Under the pieces are notes generated by a model that did not search any database, was not told the DNA's origin, and saw only the letters and a list, made by a program, of their open reading frames with translations. From the NCBI GenBank assembly GCA_015680685.1, contig MNCI01003758.1, positions 45,578 through 101,601 on the forward strand: a stretch of DNA of 56,024 nucleotides, read 5' to 3'. Source of the DNA: Gnetum montanum (lineage: Eukaryota; Streptophyta; Gnetopsida; Gnetales; Gnetaceae). The translations under genes and the position numbers were made by a program. The stretch's first letter is position 1, and every line of letters begins with the position of its first letter. Shown piece by piece: positions 47,177 through 56,024 of this stretch.

Positions 47177-47812
47177 ATGAATAACATCTCGCGATTTGAA
47201 GGGGGATATAATGTTGATCCTCAAAATCACTTACAAGCATTTCATGATGCGTGTGCCTTGCAAAACATAGAAAACGAGTGGCAAAAGCTTAAGTTGTTCC
47301 CACGAACACTAATAAAAGAAGCTGAAAGCTGGTACCGGTCCTTAGAATAGGAATCCATTCGTAGGTGGAGTACAATGCTAGAATTGTTCAACGATAAGTA
47401 CCAAACATACTCCCACGTGTCTAACTTGCGAAAGCAAATCCAAGGATGGAAACAAAGAAGTTATGAACCCTTGGATGCTGCCATGAGCCGCTATTATGCA
47501 CTCTTACATCGTTGTCTTGGCCATGGTTATTCACAGCAGGATCAACTACACCATCTCATAGATGGGCTTAGGCATGAAACAAGTAGGACCCTTGGGACTT
47601 ATGCCCAAGGAAGGTTATCTGAGCTTAGGTCCCATCAAATTCATAGACTGCTGGAGCAAGTAGTTAAAGAAGAAGGTGAGCTACGAAAAAGAGAGAGTGC
47701 GGAAGAATACAACCGAGATCCTTCTCTTCAAAAGAAGGGAGTAAGATTTTGTGAGGATGAGGAAGAGTCACTACTTGAAGAGATGGTGAATAGGAAAACC
47801 TTGTCCATTTAA
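47177..47812 (+). pseudogene. Gypsy gag core
   Basis: Starts MNNISRFEGGYNVDPQNHLQ and contains WQKLKLFPRTLIKEAESWYR, a TAG, then WSTMLELFNDKYQTYSHVS, LRKQIQGWKQRSYEPLDAAM and YSQQDQLHHLIDGLRHETSR. This is the retrotransposon gag fold of Gypsy elements (A-x-x-W-Y, then a WKQ/L-x-x-Y segment), which forms virus-like particles. A second TAA closes the block. Confidence 0.85.
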
Positions 47813-48540
47813 AAGTTAGCATTAAAAGTATCGGCAAAGGTAGACCAAATGTGGGACTCCCTGGATAGTAGGTTTCAAACTGTGCTCAAAGTCATAGAGG
47901 AGTTTAGGGAGCGAGGTAGTGATCATGACAGAAGCAAAGAATGCATGTAACAAGGGTAAGGGTAAAGTTGCTATTATTGAAGAGGTTGTGGATTCAGATG
48001 ACGATGATAGTGGATGTGAGATTTGTCAATATGACCATCCTAAGGGATGTTGCCCTGTAATCTCACATTTACAGGAGTCTGGGGTGTATGCACTTAATCC
48101 ACGATTAAACAAACGGCAAACATCCCGACGATTACCTTATCCCCAAGGTAATCCAAGGCAGTTCCACCAACCCTTAACGTATTATCCAAGTAGAACTCCA
48201 CCACAACCAATCGAGTAACATCAACAGTGGCAACACCCACAATCATGGGGAATGCCACCACCAAGGCAATAATATCCTTATCGGCAACCAGACCCATATG
48301 GATACTATGTGCAGCATCCAATCTCTCCACAAGACTCTGTTGGTCATGTTACACCCCAACATCACTACCAAGCCCGTGAATACTATAGGACTTCCTCTCC
48401 TAAGGGCGACATCCCACAAGTATACCATCCTTCCAATCCAGACGCATCTCTTCCACCAATAGCTCCATTACCACCTACTCCAGTAATGCAAGGTGAACTC
48501 CCTACTCAACCACAGTAACACAATGCCACAAGGGCTATTA
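47813..48540 (+). pseudogene. Gypsy gag C-terminal region
   Basis: Includes CEICQYDHPKGCCPVISHL, a Cys/His-rich segment that could be a decayed nucleic-acid-binding knuckle. A long Pro/Gln/Tyr/His-rich tail (48100-48518) follows. Frame changes and stops interrupt it. Confidence 0.6.
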
Positions 48541-48617
48541 ACCCTCAACCTACTATTGGTTCTGACAACCGTACGAAGAAAAGATCTTTCTTCAAAACCA
48601 ACAGTCCAACCAAGTCC

Positions 48618-49180
48618 TTGCAACCCCAAGTGGCTGAGTCTTTGGATGCTTTCGTATCAACTAAAGCTTCGGTGCCCCCTTTGAACTTAACACTACATTC
48701 AACGCATACGTTCATGTTAACACATGTTGTTACTGATTGGATTAAAGCTGGCCACCTTCCCAGGAAATTCTCTAATCCTAGGAGTCCCCTAATCTATCTA
48801 CAAATCACTGGGAATGAACCATGCAAAGCTCTTTTGGATTCAGGTTTCGGTGTCAACCTAATATCCCAAGAAATATATAAGGCTTGGAACCTACCCCATT
48901 GAAAAAGAGCAACATCTGTTTAGAGTTAGCTAACTAGTCCATCACTGTCCCCTTGGGATTAGTGGAGGATATTATTATCACTATTTATGGGTGGTCGTAT
49001 CCAACTGACTTCCTGGTCATCCAAGTGAATAATAGTAAGGGAGACTTCCCAATCATAATGGGAAGGGCATGGCTAAGCACTATAGATGCATGCCTAGGAA
49101 TCTATGATCTTTCTCTAGAAATATCTAAGGAAAACACTTTTGGGAAGATCGAGAAGAAGAAGGTTCCATGCATCACATAT
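48618..49180 (+). pseudogene. Gypsy aspartic protease
   Basis: The catalytic segment reads ALLDSGFGVNLIS with the catalytic Asp codon at 48837, close to the usual LLDSGASVNLI. After a frame change, PLGLVEDIIITIYGWSYPTD, then FLVIQVNNSKGDFPIIMGRA follow, the second half of the retropepsin fold (ILGRPWL-like end). It would cleave the polyprotein. Confidence 0.85.
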
Positions 49181-49559
49181 AGTGACACAGGGTGCAATTG
49201 CGTGCAGAGATCATGGGTTGTGCAGAGTTTGATATTGCCTGTATGTAATCAGTGTGCACAAATGATCAACATACAAAGGTGCCTGTATGCAGCATACACA
49301 CGACAAGAAGACACCCAGTGGCTGATAGCTGATCAAGAAAGCAACTCACTAATATGCATGGGACTAACTGAGGATTTGACTTGCGCTTATATAGATAGCA
49401 TTGATGCATTAGAGCAAGTCCACTGCCAACTTCCCAGTTCTAACTTAGAAAACATCAACTCGTATAACTTCGTCTAATGTCTGCTATCCGACGTTATTCC
49501 GGCCACCCCAAGAACGTCTACTCAAGGTAATAAAAAAATGGTCAAAAGCCTTTGCCTGG

Positions 49560-50475
49560 TCATATCCGAAATTAATTGGAATAGATCCTAGGATATGCCA
49601 AGATAGGATTTACATTGACTCCTCCATAAAGCCTCAAAAACAACCACATAGGCAATTGAACCCAAAGTTGAAGCAAGTAGTAAAAAAAGAGATCAAATAG
49701 CTTCTAAAGGTTGGGTTCATATACCCCATTGCTGATAGCGAATGGGTTAGCCCCTTAGTAATCATGCTTAAAAAGGAAGGCAAATGGAGGGTGTGCATAG
49801 ATTTTAGGCTACTAAACATGGCAACATTCAAGGATCACTTCCCGTTGCCATTTGTTGACCAAGTCTTAGACACAATCGCAGGGCATTGCTATTATAGTTT
49901 TTTGGATAGCTATAGCGAATACAACCAAATACAAATAGCCCCAGAAGACCAAGCCAAAACTACGTTCACCAGTCCTTAGGGAACGTTTGCATACAAACAA
50001 ATTCCATTTGGCTTGTGCAATACCCTTGCCACATTTCAACGCTTAGTTCTAAGCATATTTTAGCAGTAGATAGGAAAGCATATTTTATGGATGACTTCTC
50101 CACTTACGAAGCAAGTTTTGATCAAGCCTTGGAGCGATTAGAGCAAGTGCTAAAAAGATGTGTAGAGACTAATCTAAGGCTCAACTGGCAAAAAAGCCAT
50201 TTATCGGTCCAAGAAGGCGTAGTACTTGGACATAAAATTTCACATGCAGGGATAGAGGTAGACCCCAAGAAAATCAAAGTCATCCAAGGAATCAACCGTC
50301 AACCAGAAACTATCAAAGACATTCGGTCATTCCTTGGACACACTAGCTACTATAGGAGATTCATAGAGAACTTTTCGAAGGTTGCCAAACCATTGGTAGA
50401 GTTAACGAAAAAGGATGTACCCTTCGAGTGGACCAGGGAGTGTGAAATAACCTTCCAAACTTTGAAGTAGAAGCT
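49560..50475 (+). pseudogene. Gypsy reverse transcriptase
   Basis: Contains GKWRVCIDFRLLNMATFKDH and FPLPFVDQVLDTIAGH (49780-49890), YSFLDSYSEYNQIQIAPEDQ, GTFAYKQIPFGLCN (about 49981-50022) and the catalytic box FMDD at 50084-50095. IRSFLGHTSYYRRFIENFSK is near 50325. TAG stops at 49698 and 49977 and a frame change near 50015 inactivate it. The motif set is unmistakably Ty3/Gypsy. Confidence 0.95.
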
Positions 50476-50890
50476 GGTAGAAACACCCATTCTACAAGCT
50501 CCTAATTGGTCCAAACTGTTCCATGACATGACTGATGCATCCAACTATGCCTTAGGAGTTGTACTTACATAGTTAGATGATCAAAAACTCCCCTATTACA
50601 TCCACTGTGCAAGTAGAAGTATAGTTGGTGCACAACTTAACTACACTACTACGGAAAAAGAATTAATGGTTATAGTGTTTGTACTAGAAAAATTTAGGCA
50701 CTATGTATTGGGATATAAAGTATTCATACATACAGATCATAATGCAATTTGGTTCCTCATGAATAAGCCAATGGTAAGCCCCTGTATTATACAATGGTTG
50801 GTAATCCTACAAGAGTTCGATCTGACAATGATCGATCGTAAAGGCACCGAGAATGTAGTTGCCAATCATTTATCTCAGTTGAATTGGGAC
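50476..50890 (+). pseudogene. Gypsy RNase H
   Basis: TDASNYALGVVL (50532-50567), YTTTEKELMVIVFVLEKFRH (50645) and FIHTDHNAIWFLMNK (50735) carry the RNase H acidic residues D, E and D. Two TAG stops lie at about 50468 and 50571. Confidence 0.92.
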
Positions 50891-51079
50891 AACAAAGAGG
50901 ATGAGTATCCTATTTCCGATCACTTCCCTAATGAGTTCCTCTTTGCCCGTGTAGTAAATGACCAATCACCCATGGAGACAAACTGGTACAGTAGCATTCT
51001 AACCTATCTCCTTACCCAAAAAACACCACAAGAGTTGGACCTTAAGAAGAAACAACAGCTTCTTCATAGAGCCAAGTAC

Positions 51080-52165
51080 TTTATGGAAATCAATGGACAA
51101 CTTTACAAAGTATGTTCCGATGGCTTGGTTCGATGGTGTATTCTTGATAGAGATCAATTGAGAGTTCTCCAAGATGTTCATGAGGGCCCTTGTGGGGGTC
51201 ACTATGTTGGGAGATGAATGGCTATTAAGATCCTGCTTGCAGGGTGTTATTGGCCTACCTTGTTCCGGGACACCCATTAATTCATTCAATCTTGTGAGCG
51301 CTGTCAACGTGATGGAGGAATGACTGCTAGAATGGAGGGTCCGCAACAATGGATTCAACCGCTAGAACCCTTCGACATTTGGGGGATTGATTTCATGGGG
51401 CCCATTACACCAATGTCCAATGGAAAAGCTTACATCGTAGTTATTGTAGACTACTTAACAAAATGGGCTGAAGCAGCTACTGTTAAAGATTGCACATCAT
51501 CTACAGCTATACGATTTGTTCAACAACAAGTTGTCAATAGGTTTGGTATGCCATGTGCACTTATCTCAGATAATGGTACACACTTCTTTAGGTGCAACTT
51601 TTTGAAAGCTGATGCAACGCTTAGGAGTTGAGCACAAATTGACTACACCATACCATCCCCAAAAAAATGGTCAAGCCAAGGATACCAACAAAGATATTAC
51701 CAAGATACTAACCAAAACTATTAGAAAATATAGGTGAGATTGGAGCACTAAACTGAATGATGATCTTTGGGCATACCGCTCCACGTGGAAACTCCCTATA
51801 GGCTACTCTCCCTACAAGTTAGTGTATGGAAAACTTTCGACACTCCCTATCCAAACTGCGCTCCGTACACTAACCACAGCATGTGACCTCAACATTGACC
51901 TCGATCTAGCACAAAAACAAAGGTTAATAACTATGAACTTGCTAGATGAGAACCAACTAGCTGCCCTGTCATCTAATGAGTTGCACAAGGCATTTAATAA
52001 ACAATGTCATGACCTGAAAATTAGGAGAGTTAAGTACCAACTAGGAGATAAGGCCCTCTACTGGAACCCCACACATGTCACAATAGACCAAATTTCAAAC
52101 ACTATGGGAAGGACCTTACATTATTTATGCAACTTTTCCTTCAGGGGCCATGACCATATATAAAC
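51080..52165 (+). pseudogene. Gypsy integrase
   Basis: The zinc-binding H-x3-H...C-x2-C region spans HEGPCGGH (51181) to CERCQR (51298). The catalytic core has FDIWGIDFMGPI (Asp 1) and ALISDNGTHF (Asp 2). The third acidic residue should be in an NGQAE-like motif, but the sequence there encodes NGQAKDTNKD, so the catalytic Glu is changed to Lys. YSPYKLVYGKLSTLPI and a C-terminal YQLGDKALYW segment follow. Frame changes and stops are present. No chromodomain was recognised. Confidence 0.92.
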
Positions 52166-54254
52166 CTGAGAGCCCAAAAAAGAGACTATTAGTCAATGTG
52201 CAACAGACAAAACCATTCTGTGAGTTTAGATCAACCAGGACATATGCTACCTCTATAAGTGGGCAACCTTGCTCATTATTTCAGATCTCCTCCTTCCAAC
52301 TCAGTCATGGGGGAGATGGCCATCTCAGCTAACCATTGAAGGCCCTCAATTCTTTCTAAGTTTTTATTTTACACATTTTTGTTCTACATATTTTTTATTT
52401 TGCACATTTCTTTAATCTTTATTATTTTTATTTTACACCATCATTCATATTTTTACCATTTCTTTGTGTGATTACTTTATTTTGTTCGTCACCCAATAAG
52501 TGTTCATGATGGTGGTATGAATAATATCATATCGATTGCTAATGTTTGGATTTTACCTTTGAAGTATGATGTCGATATTAAGATATGGTCTTTTGATTAA
52601 TAGGTAATGAGTCCATGTCGTTCATACATCCATAAAATCCTATGGTCTCCCTTGGCTTGGAGCTGTATAGTCCCTTTCTTTAATAAAATTGTTAACAAAT
52701 CAGTGATTGGGTATTTCTCAGACTAAGAAAAGACTTAAAGGATGAAAAGGGTGTGACTTCAAAGGGATTCTATGCATTTGTACTGGCTATTCTCTTGAAG
52801 TACTTGGATGCTTTTTCTTTGGGTTTTCTGCCATTCTAACCATTCATCAAATCACCGGAAGTTAAGTTCAAAAAAATATATAATATAATAAGTCTTTGCA
52901 TGGTGAGGTTCTCACGCAAAAAACATAAATAAATAAATAAATAAAATAGTAAGAATTCAAAGCACACCCCTTAGACACAATAATGATCTTGGGCTACATA
53001 CACTAGTTATGACAGTGGAAAGACATGTTGTCCATGCTTGAAGGTTCACTCTAACTAAGGCCCCTTCTCGCTTCTTGGTTATCTATCTCGCTCTCCTTGG
53101 AATGGTGGTGACTTTTTGTAGAGGCATTCTTATTGCTCTAAGTGGATGGGTTGGTCAAATGTGTTGATGCAAGGTCATTGAATGTGGATTGGTTTGAGTC
53201 TGGATTTGGAATGAGTTCTACTCGATCACATTAACCATGAAACACACAAGGGACTTTACACAACCTTGTTTTTGGGTTTCAATTCTATCCTCTCCTCTCC
53301 ACTTTTCTTTTCCATTTTTCACCTCATTGTTGGTTTTATCATTAGTTTGTATCTTGGTTGATGCATTGTTCTTCCTTGGTAATTTCTTGTGGGTAAGTTT
53401 TTAACTCTTGCTTCCCAATAACATTTCTAGAGCCTACAAACTCTTTGGTTTGCGGGTTTGTCAGGGCATCAAGGGCATAAGCCTACTTTGGGGAGGATCC
53501 ACTGGCATTCCTTTTTGGGTACGCTGGTTAACTTCTTTCCCTTAAACATTTCCTGCAATCACCATTTTTTGTTTCATCCCCATCTATGACATCTATTTTA
53601 GTGGCATTGTCGTTGTTCCTTTTTCTCCATCTTTCTTATTCCTTCTCTTTTTCCCATCCTATCGCTACCGGAGGTTCGCTCTTCATCATGGGGGCCCGGG
53701 CACAAAATTTTTAAAATTTTCCTAACCCCTACACCTTAGGTAGTCATCAGTGTTAAAATTCTAGAACCAGTATCTGCCATAACCACAACTTAGCCAATGC
53801 ACTTCACGTCGAAGCAAGGTATCAACTACATTGTGATTTATTTACCCTCACTCATTTGTGACTATGTTGTGTGTGCAAATGACAATCATACAACAATGGA
53901 CTAGGCCTGGAGGATGCACTCAAGATGGACCGAAACTGGAACATTCACAAAAGGAGCAAGATTGGTGGTGTGGCTATGGATGAACAACAACAGGCACAAT
54001 GTTGGCATCGGTAGCAACACGTCTCATTCTTTTCTCTCTCTCTTCTTCTTCTCTTTCAGCTGCCAATAAGGCTGGATGTCATTTATGTACAGTGTTCACT
54101 TTTGTTGTCATGTATTGTATTGTTGATCCGTTCATTGGGCATGTTGAGTTAGTCACCCCGTTCCACTATCAATAGTCATTTAGTCAATAATCCCATACCT
54201 TCCCAATATTTTGTAAGGAACTCAAGGACGAGTTTTCATTCAGTCATGGGGGTA
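52166..54254 (+). other. Non-coding region between integrase and 3' LTR
   Basis: About 2 kb without a credible ORF on either strand. Athila-type elements can carry an env-like ORF here, but none is recognised. The end GTCATGGGGGTA (about 54243-54254) is the likely polypurine tract that primes plus-strand synthesis, next to the 3' LTR. Confidence 0.7.
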
Positions 54255-55021
54255 TGATGAACTGTGATATCGCATACGCGATACCATGTCCACGATATCG
54301 TGGCCTGTCTCATTATCTATAAATAAGAGGCAGTGCCTTTGGTTTCCACAGTTAAGAATTAGTCCCTTAGCCAAACTCTTGGAATTATTTCTGTGTGCCC
54401 GCAGTAGGAGTCATAGAGTGAATGGATCTTTATTCGAGCATTATGTACCTGAGCAAACTTTGTGTACAGTAATAAAGATGAACTTTATGATAAACCTTGC
54501 AGCATACAGAATAGATTAATTAATGTTAATTATTATTTAATGCTTTCATAGTTAGTTAATGATTTCTCTCACCCTACAACTCTCTTAGTTAATTACACTT
54601 AGTACGACTACTTCGAGCATGTGTGTAGGACTTGGTAACCCAGTAACGATTAGCGTTTGGTAATCCCAGTAGCGTTGCACTAGTTCAGGATGTGTATGGA
54701 AAGTGGAAACGGATACTAGTGTTAGGATTACTTAGAACTTAGTTAATGAATAGTTAAATTAGATTAGTTAATTAGTTACTTCTCTCTCCCCTCCTTATTA
54801 GCGTAGGATAGAAAACACATAAAAACCATAAAAAATCATATACCTCAAGCTTACTTAACCATACAACCGTGACATACAAGTAAGTTTGGGAAGACAACGA
54901 TTAATCAACCCGTTATCGTTCCACAAGGCGCATAGGCACTTAGACCTTGGAATTCGACCAAATTGTGCATGAAGCGCTCGTATTTGTATGGTTGAGAATA
55001 GGGGTACCTCGTCGCTCATCA
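54255..55021 (+). repeat. 3' LTR of the Gypsy element
   Basis: Begins TGATGAACTGTGATATCG and ends GTCGCTCATCA. It is about 94% identical to the 5' LTR over the shared part but lacks two segments (about 34 and 21 bp). It is followed by the target duplication CCTTC. Confidence 0.95.
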
Positions 55022-55336
55022 CCTTCCACCAACTGTATTAGATTAGATATGTTTGACAATAGCTTACTATATGATAAGCAATGTTTTTTGGGGATCCTAT
55101 CAAATAAGCAATACTTTTTAACCTTGCAAAAGCCTATAATCTCATGTACTTTGAATTTTTTTAATATTATTATTCATTTTTTTGGCCACCCAAACCCACA
55201 ACACCCCCCCCCTACCCAAAAAAAAACTATTGATGCATCTAAATAAATTAGGCATCCCTGCAAATTAATGGTAGTGATAAAAAATTTATGTGAAGAAGTC
55301 ACAATTGAGCTCAAGGGATATAGTTGAAGTTTTAGA

Positions 55337-55405
55337 ATAAATTTGGAGTGAAGCAAGGATGCACTTTATTCTCAACTTTATTTGGTTTCTTTATGGATGA
55401 GTTAT
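55337..55405 (+). pseudogene. LINE reverse transcriptase scrap
   Basis: Encodes LGVKQGCTLFSTLFGFFMDE, clearly related to the [15 protein letters not shown] motif of LINE-3 but on the plus strand. Only the motif B region survives. A MITE lies immediately downstream. Confidence 0.7.
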
Positions 55406-55421
55406 AGGATTGGATATGTAA

Positions 55422-55679
55422 GGCTTGTTTGGTTATGTGAGTCTTTGGACGCTGGATCTACCAATGCTACATTTTTAAATTAAAAATTTGTTTGGTTATC
55501 TATGGTTTTGTGAAAAAGAATTAGGTGATTTTGGTCGAATCCACCAAATATATTATTTTTGTTGATTTTTGGTTCCTTCCAAAATTCACCTCCAAAGGTG
55601 TCTTGTACAATTAATAAATATGTTGCTTCAACATCCAATGCGATTTACCATTGACCAAGTCACTCAATCAAATAGGCCC
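55422..55679. mobile_element. Tourist-like MITE, 258 bp
   Basis: The left end GGCTTGTTTGGTTATG and the right end CAATCAAATAGGCCC are imperfect terminal inverted repeats (about 10 of 13 matched). They are flanked by the trinucleotide TAA on both sides (55419-55421, 55680-55682), the target size and sequence used by PIF/Harbinger Tourist elements. It has no coding capacity. Confidence 0.6.
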
Positions 55680-55682
55680 TAA

Positions 55683-55752
55683 ATAGGATCCTATGGACTA
55701 AATCAAAAACCATAAGCATCCTACCAAAATAGGATCCTATGGACTGAATCTA
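55683..55752. repeat. Short direct repeat AATAGGATCCTATGGACT
   Basis: AATAGGATCCTATGGACT occurs at about 55683 and 55730, separated by about 30 bp. AGGATCCT inside it is palindromic. Its origin is unknown. Confidence 0.7.
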
Positions 55753-55780
55753 CTTCCTTATAAAAATGACACTACCAAGT

Positions 55781-56024
55781 TGATGAGTGGCGAGGTACCC
55801 CTACACTCAACCATACGAATACGAACGTGCACGCACAATCCAGTCGAACTCCGCAGACCAAATGCCTTAACACCACAAGAAACACTTGGGGTTAATCGTT
55901 CGTTGTCTTCCCAGGCTTGCTTGTAAGTGTCACGGTGTATGGTTAAGCAAGTCTGAGGTATGTGATTTTTTTGGTATTTTCGGCTTATCTCCTATGCTAT
56001 CAGGGGAAAGGGTTGAGAAACTAA
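55781..56024 (-). mobile_element. Inverted LTR of a second related Gypsy element, cut by the window edge
   Basis: Starts TGATGAGTGGCGAGGTACCC, the reverse complement of the Gypsy LTR end. It continues with inverted matches to CATACGAATACGA, GGCTTGCTTGTAAGTGTCACGG and the GTATGGTTAAGCAAG region. It is more diverged than the two LTRs of the neighbouring element, so it belongs to a different insertion. The rest is outside the window. Confidence 0.85.

Larger units (their letters stand above)
45222..55021 (+). mobile_element. Ty3/Gypsy LTR retrotransposon, complete but inactive
   Basis: A 9.8-kb element with LTRs at both ends and a CCTTC target duplication (45217-45221 and 55022-55026). It has an Asp-tRNA-type primer site as used by Athila/Tat-like elements, and gag, protease, RT, RNase H and integrase in Gypsy order. 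About 1.9 kb of non-coding sequence follows integrase. By hand count the LTRs differ at about 42 of roughly 690 aligned bases (near 94% identity) plus two length differences, so the insertion is old. Many in-frame stops are present. Confidence 0.95.

Noticed and set aside
52166-54254. env-like gene in the Gypsy element
   Set aside because: No open frame of useful length, signal peptide or membrane segment is visible in this stretch.

Overview
The window looks like nuclear DNA of a large-genome seed plant, most probably a gymnosperm such as a conifer. One ordinary housekeeping gene is spread over more than 42 kb by giant introns, and nearly everything else is old, mutated retrotransposon sequence of several classes. 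No bacterial, organellar or viral gene organisation is seen. The species cannot be named from the sequence alone.

The only intact host gene is on the minus strand. It encodes a chloroplast-targeted aminopeptidase P (Xaa-Pro aminopeptidase, M24B family). I assembled 12 exons by hand: 43416-43099, 42202-42077, 41877-41758, 41466-41191, 38782-38610, 35406-35131, 19969-19815, 18044-17854, 16285-16177, 16056-15902, 10764-10672 and 1140-1060. All internal introns are GT-AG, all phases join, and there is no internal stop over 2073 nt (691 codons). The catalytic and metal-binding residues H491, D511, D522, H585, H594, E619 and E633 are all present. The final exon (about 20-25 codons) was not found and probably lies left of the window.

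The introns are a museum of transposons. The incomplete last intron holds a fragment of a coiled-coil ORF (1-657). Intron 11 (1141-10671) holds two Copia-type LTRs with Met-tRNA primer sites and a gag remnant (1548-3110), a plus-strand L1-like LINE (about 4560-8680), and two inverted fragments of the coiled-coil ORF. Intron 10 (10765-15901) holds a different minus-strand LINE (about 11640-15420) whose 3' end has grown into five 98-bp tandem repeats. Intron 6 (19970-35130) holds a 6.5-kb minus-strand L1-like LINE with a near-perfect 16-bp target-site duplication (21178-27652). It also holds a degenerate array rich in TTGGCCAA (about 27700-28930) and an unidentified gag-like coiled-coil ORF (29185-31270). 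Intron 5 holds an RTE-type LINE end (37080-37960). Intron 4 holds a possible solo LTR with a sequencing gap.

Upstream of the gene (right side) is a complete but dead Ty3/Gypsy element (45222-55021) with LTRs, a CCTTC target duplication, an Asp-tRNA-type primer site, gag, protease, reverse transcriptase, RNase H and integrase. It is followed by a reverse transcriptase scrap, a Tourist-like MITE, and the inverted LTR of a second related element running off the right edge.

The most interesting item is a recurring extra ORF, here called the GRCPY ORF, carried downstream of reverse transcriptase in the L1-like LINEs. It has proline tracts encoded by pure C runs, a long acidic coiled coil and a conserved Gly-Arg-Cys-Pro-Tyr motif. 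It occurs at least five times in the window.
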